Source: Aliarcobacter butzleri (GTDB lineage: Bacteria > Campylobacterota > Campylobacteria > Campylobacterales > Arcobacteraceae). Taken from it: a stretch of 64,000 nucleotides of DNA. The first letter of the stretch is position 1. Each line of letters begins with the position of its first letter. The stretch lies in assembly GCF_900187115.1 (NCBI RefSeq), contig NZ_LT906455.1, forward strand, positions 1,922,001 through 1,986,000. Direction: 5' to 3'. Shown one piece after another: positions 61,289-64,000 of the stretch. The position numbers were made by a program, and so were the translations under genes. The notes below the pieces were generated by a model. That model made no database searches. It was given only the letters and a program-made list of their open reading frames with translations, and had not been told where the DNA came from.

Positions 61289-61308
61289 GAAAGCTTTTAA
61301 AAGCTTTC
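61289..61308 (-). terminator. Palindrome at the stop of the Cache chemoreceptor gene
   Basis: A perfect 20-base palindrome GAAAGCTTTT/AAAAGCTTTC includes the stop codon at 61297-61299. It can fold as an 8-base stem with a UUAA loop; no good U-tract follows, so termination may be partial. Confidence 0.45.
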
Positions 61309-63699
61309 CCATTCATCATTTTTTGAAGTTTTTTCATTAGTAGTATTTTGAGTTATTTCTAAAGTATTTTTTTCAACTTTAGCTTCAAATATATTATCTT
61401 TTTTTAGTTGATCTAATCCTTTAAATACCTCAAATATTGCATTATCCATTTTATGAGATAAAGAGTTTAATACTTCATTATTTGAATTATCTTTGCACTC
61501 TTCATTTATATATTCTTGAATGCTATTATGTACTATTTCATGGTTAGCTTTTAAGTCTTTCCAATTTTGTGTTTTTGTAAAATGTTTAGCATTTTTTTCT
61601 TGTTCTATTAACCATTTACCTAAATCACACTCTGTTGGTTTAGTAACACTCCAAGCAGTTTTTGTTGTTGCAATTTTACTTAAATTTAACAATTTAAATT
61701 TAATATGATCATTTTTTAATTTTGAAACAGTAAATACTAAATCAATGTCTTCTATCTCTTTTTGATTTATTTTATTAAATTTAGCTCTATCTGCAATTTT
61801 TAATAAATTTTTAGATAGATTCGACACATCGTTTGCTAATCTACTAATATCAATTGCTGAACTAGCATTTGATTGTGTAGCTTTATCTAAGGCATTAATT
61901 GTATCATTTATTTGTAAGATACCTTTTTCTTCTTCTTTACTTCCTTTTGATACATCTTCAATTAGATTTATTGTCTCATTAATTTTACTATTTAAAATAG
62001 TGTATCCATTTATCATCTCATTCGCAATTGCTTTTCCTTCATTTGCTTTAGAAGTTGCAATTTCAACTATATTTTTTATCTCTTTTGCAGCTTCTGCACT
62101 TCTACTTGCAAGGTTTCTAACTTCTTGAGCAACAACGGCAAATCCTTTTCCTGCTTCTCCAGCAGTTGCTGCTTCAACAGCGGCATTAAGTGAAAGAATA
62201 TTAGTTTGAAATGCTATTTGATCAATTACACTAATTGCTTCATTAATAGAATTTACTTGATTATCTATATCATCCATTGCTTTATTTGTTTTAGAAGCTA
62301 AAAGTTCGCCATCTTTTGAAGAAAGTTGTAATTGTTCTGCCAAAGAAGACATAGTTTTAGTTTTTTGTACAGTTGATTTTACAATTGAAGTAATCTCTTC
62401 AATTGCAGCTGCTGTTTCTTCTAAAGAAGCTGCTTGAGTACTAGCTGAATCAGATAATTTACCTGCTGAACTTGATAAAATTTCTGTATCTTCATTTAAT
62501 TTTTTACCACTATTTACAATCATTGACAAAAATTCTGATACAGAAGCACCTATTAATTGTGTACTTGCTACTAAAGAAGAAACTATTCCTCCAACTTTTG
62601 ATGTATCAATTTTTGAATCATTTAATGAGAAATTTGAGCTTCCATAATCAATCAGAATATTATTTAACCCTAATAAGTTTTGATTTGTTTTTTCAATCAT
62701 TGAGTTAATAGAATTTCTTAATTTTTCTATTTGTGGATTTGAAGATTCAGTTTCAACTTTATAAACATAAAAACCATTTATTACTTTTTCAATAACTTCA
62801 TCAACATTTTCAATAACTTTTGCATCTTCCATATATCCTGATTTTAATTTTTTGATATAGTTATTAAAGCTATCTGTTAATTTACCTATTTCGTCATTTG
62901 ATTTTTTATCAATATGGTCTGCATTTCCTTTTCCATCAGTCATATCAACTATTGCTTCATTAATATTTGTAAGTGGTTTGATAATTGCTTGATTTACAAA
63001 ATAGTTGTACATAATAATAAAGATTACTGCTAGAAAAAGTGAAAATACTAAAAGATTAAAAATAATATTTTCTATCTCTTTGTTTACTATATCTTTCATT
63101 AAGGAAACTTCAGTTTCTACATCATCAACATAAGCTCCAGTTCCAATAATCCAATCCCAAGGCTCAAATTTTTGAACATAAGAAAATTTCTCTTTTGGGT
63201 CATTTTTCTTATTTGGTTTATCCCACCAATATTTTACTAAACCACCTGATTTATTTTCCGTTGAAATTTTTGCCATTTCGATAAATAGCTTTTTGCCATA
63301 TGGATCCGCATAACTAGATAAATCTTTGCCATTTAAAGCAGCATTTATTGGATGCATAATCATTTTAGGACTTGAATCATTTATCCAAAAATAGTCATTA
63401 TTTGCATATTTTAAATCAGCAATTGCTTTAAGTGCTTGTTGTTGTATCTCTTTTTCATTAGATTTATCTGCATCTACTTTGTTATAATAGATTTCTACTA
63501 TTTTATATGCTAATGTCACATAATTTTTAAGTTCTACTTCTTTTTTTAAGTATGCCTCTTTTTTATAATTTTCAATATTTTTTCCTGAAAGATTTTTTAT
63601 TGAAATAATTGAGTCAATAGTAATTGAAACAGTTACAACAATAATAACAATCAAAGAAAGAATTAAAATCTTAGCTTTTATAGTTAAATTCGTTAACAT
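61297..63699 (-). CDS. Methyl-accepting chemotaxis protein with Cache sensor and CZB domain
   Basis: An 800-residue chemoreceptor. TM1 is at residues 8-28. A periplasmic single Cache domain (about 40-195) has the typical [17 protein letters not shown] and a [15 protein letters not shown] end. TM2 is at about 208-230, then HAMP. The cytoplasmic hairpin tip is near 496-530 ([20 protein letters not shown], then VAQEVRNLA), identical in its core to the receptor at 11133. A CZB zinc domain (H in NDHIKF, C in CDLGKW, HxxxH in NHEIVHN) is followed by a Thr/Asn/Glu-rich tail ending WESF. That last motif might be a docking or methylation-enzyme tether; this is a guess. Ligands of such Cache domains are often small organic acids. 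Confidence 0.92.
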   Translation of the reverse strand: MLTNLTIKAKILILSLIVIIVVTVSITIDSIISIKNLSGKNIENYKKEAYLKKEVELKNYVTLAYKIVEIYYNKVDADKSNEKEIQQQALKAIADLKYANNDYFWINDSSPKMIMHPINAALNGKDLSSYADPYGKKLFIEMAKISTENKSGGLVKYWWDKPNKKNDPKEKFSYVQKFEPWDWIIGTGAYVDDVETEVSLMKDIVNKEIENIIFNLLVFSLFLAVIFIIMYNYFVNQAIIKPLTNINEAIVDMTDGKGNADHIDKKSNDEIGKLTDSFNNYIKKLKSGYMEDAKVIENVDEVIEKVINGFYVYKVETESSNPQIEKLRNSINSMIEKTNQNLLGLNNILIDYGSSNFSLNDSKIDTSKVGGIVSSLVASTQLIGASVSEFLSMIVNSGKKLNEDTEILSSSAGKLSDSASTQAASLEETAAAIEEITSIVKSTVQKTKTMSSLAEQLQLSSKDGELLASKTNKAMDDIDNQVNSINEAISVIDQIAFQTNILSLNAAVEAATAGEAGKGFAVVAQEVRNLASRSAEAAKEIKNIVEIATSKANEGKAIANEMINGYTILNSKINETINLIEDVSKGSKEEEKGILQINDTINALDKATQSNASSAIDISRLANDVSNLSKNLLKIADRAKFNKINQKEIEDIDLVFTVSKLKNDHIKFKLLNLSKIATTKTAWSVTKPTECDLGKWLIEQEKNAKHFTKTQNWKDLKANHEIVHNSIQEYINEECKDNSNNEVLNSLSHKMDNAIFEVFKGLDQLKKDNIFEAKVEKNTLEITQNTTNEKTSKNDEWESF

Positions 63700-63731
63700 A
63701 TATCTCTCCCATATGATGTTTATAAGTTCTT

Positions 63732-63737
63732 ATTATA
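63732..63737 (-). promoter_or_regulatory. -10 box of the Cache chemoreceptor gene
   Basis: Minus-strand TATAAT with a start near 63725, followed by a GGGAGAGA ribosome site before the ATG at 63699. Confidence 0.5.
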
Positions 63738-63753
63738 GTAGAATAACTTTAAT

Positions 63754-64000
63754 TTAATTATTTAATAGATTTTTTGCAAATTCTAAAGCTTCAGATGTAA
63801 CCTTTTCACCACTTATCATTCTTGCTATTTCATTTATCTTCTCTTCTTTGTTTAATAATTTTACACTAGATTTTCCATTTTGTTTATCAACTAAGAAATG
63901 TTGGTTCGCACTTGAAGTTAATTGAGTTTGATGAGAAATAGCAAAAATTTGATATGAAGAGCTTAATTTGACTAAAACTTTTGCTATTGCTTCACTCTCT
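63754..64000 (-). CDS. recN: RecN, DNA repair ATPase (C-terminal end only)
   Basis: The last 81 codons of a gene entering from the right edge. The frame reads ESEAIAKVLVKLSSSYQIFA, then ISHQTQLTSSANQHFLVDK and INEIARMISGEKVTSEALEFA. This is the C-terminal ATPase end of RecN, with the IxH switch (AISHQ) and the characteristic RMISGE segment. RecN is an SMC-like protein for double-strand-break repair. The N-terminal ATPase half and coiled coil are outside the window. Confidence 0.9.
   Translation of the reverse strand, partial: ESEAIAKVLVKLSSSYQIFAISHQTQLTSSANQHFLVDKQNGKSSVKLLNKEEKINEIARMISGEKVTSEALEFAKNLLNN

Noticed and set aside
1-64000. tRNA, rRNA, CRISPR, prophage or toxin-antitoxin loci
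   Set aside because: No cloverleaf, repeat-spacer array, phage structural gene or toxin family could be recognised on either strand; a dedicated covariance-model scan would be decisive.

Overview
The window is very AT-rich chromosomal DNA from a motile campylobacterotal bacterium, most likely of the Arcobacter group (Arcobacteraceae). This rests on several features: the low-GC codon usage; a FliY/FliN/FlhF/FlhG polar-flagellum gene set with two large TPR proteins that look like PflA and PflB; a CheZ of the Helicobacter/Campylobacter type; chemoreceptors ending in CZB zinc domains; and a DUF5718-like protein. I saw no prophage, IS element, CRISPR array, rRNA or tRNA. The longest stretch without a gene is 283 bases (2420-2702), and it holds a terminator and a promoter.

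Layout. (1) 1-2419: 5' part of clpA with clpS (minus), divergent from bioD. (2) 2703-10126 (plus): a metabolic block. A tight four-gene operon encodes two intact CitE/malyl-CoA-lyase-like proteins, an AMP-forming acyl-CoA ligase fused to a third CitE-like domain, and a mesaconyl-CoA-hydratase-like MaoC protein. A class I fumarase follows behind its own promoter. (3) 10286-14045: a DUF5718-like gene and a nitrate-sensor-type chemoreceptor, convergent on a shared hairpin. (4) 14226-17458: arsenic operon arsC-arsP-thioredoxin-arsR-arsB with a perfect inverted repeat sitting on its -35 box. (5) 17495-19368: a flavin-reductase-like gene and an MFS transporter. (6) 19402-51013: a flagellar and chemotaxis cluster of about 31 kb, almost all on the minus strand, covering the export gate, C-ring, rod, two hook proteins, capping and chaperone proteins, FlhF/FlhG and CheY/CheZ, plus several small uncharacterised proteins. 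(7) 51010-53475: ffh-rpsP-khpA-rimM. (8) 53611-59874: purE-grx-glyQ-nif3-zinc ribbon-waaA-rluA operon and an upstream glycosyltransferase-like gene. (9) 59897-64000: U32 peptidase-like gene, a Cache chemoreceptor and the 3' end of recN.

How the genes work together. The most unusual part is the block at 2.7-8.5 kb. Its families (CoA ligase, 3-hydroxyacyl-CoA lyases and mesaconyl-CoA hydratase, next to a class I fumarase that could act as a mesaconase) are those needed to interconvert glyoxylate, propionyl-CoA, mesaconate, citramalate, pyruvate and acetyl-CoA. I propose a mesaconate/citramalate-type assimilation route; this is inference. The fused CitE domain appears to have lost a metal-binding aspartate. 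In the flagellar cluster the genes are translationally coupled (ATGA and TAATG overlaps, many TTG starts). The promoters I can see are extended -10 or TATAAT type, and I found no sigma-54-like GG/GC spacing in the gaps I read. fliM, fliP, fliQ, flgH, flgI, flgK, fliD, flagellin and motAB are not in this window.
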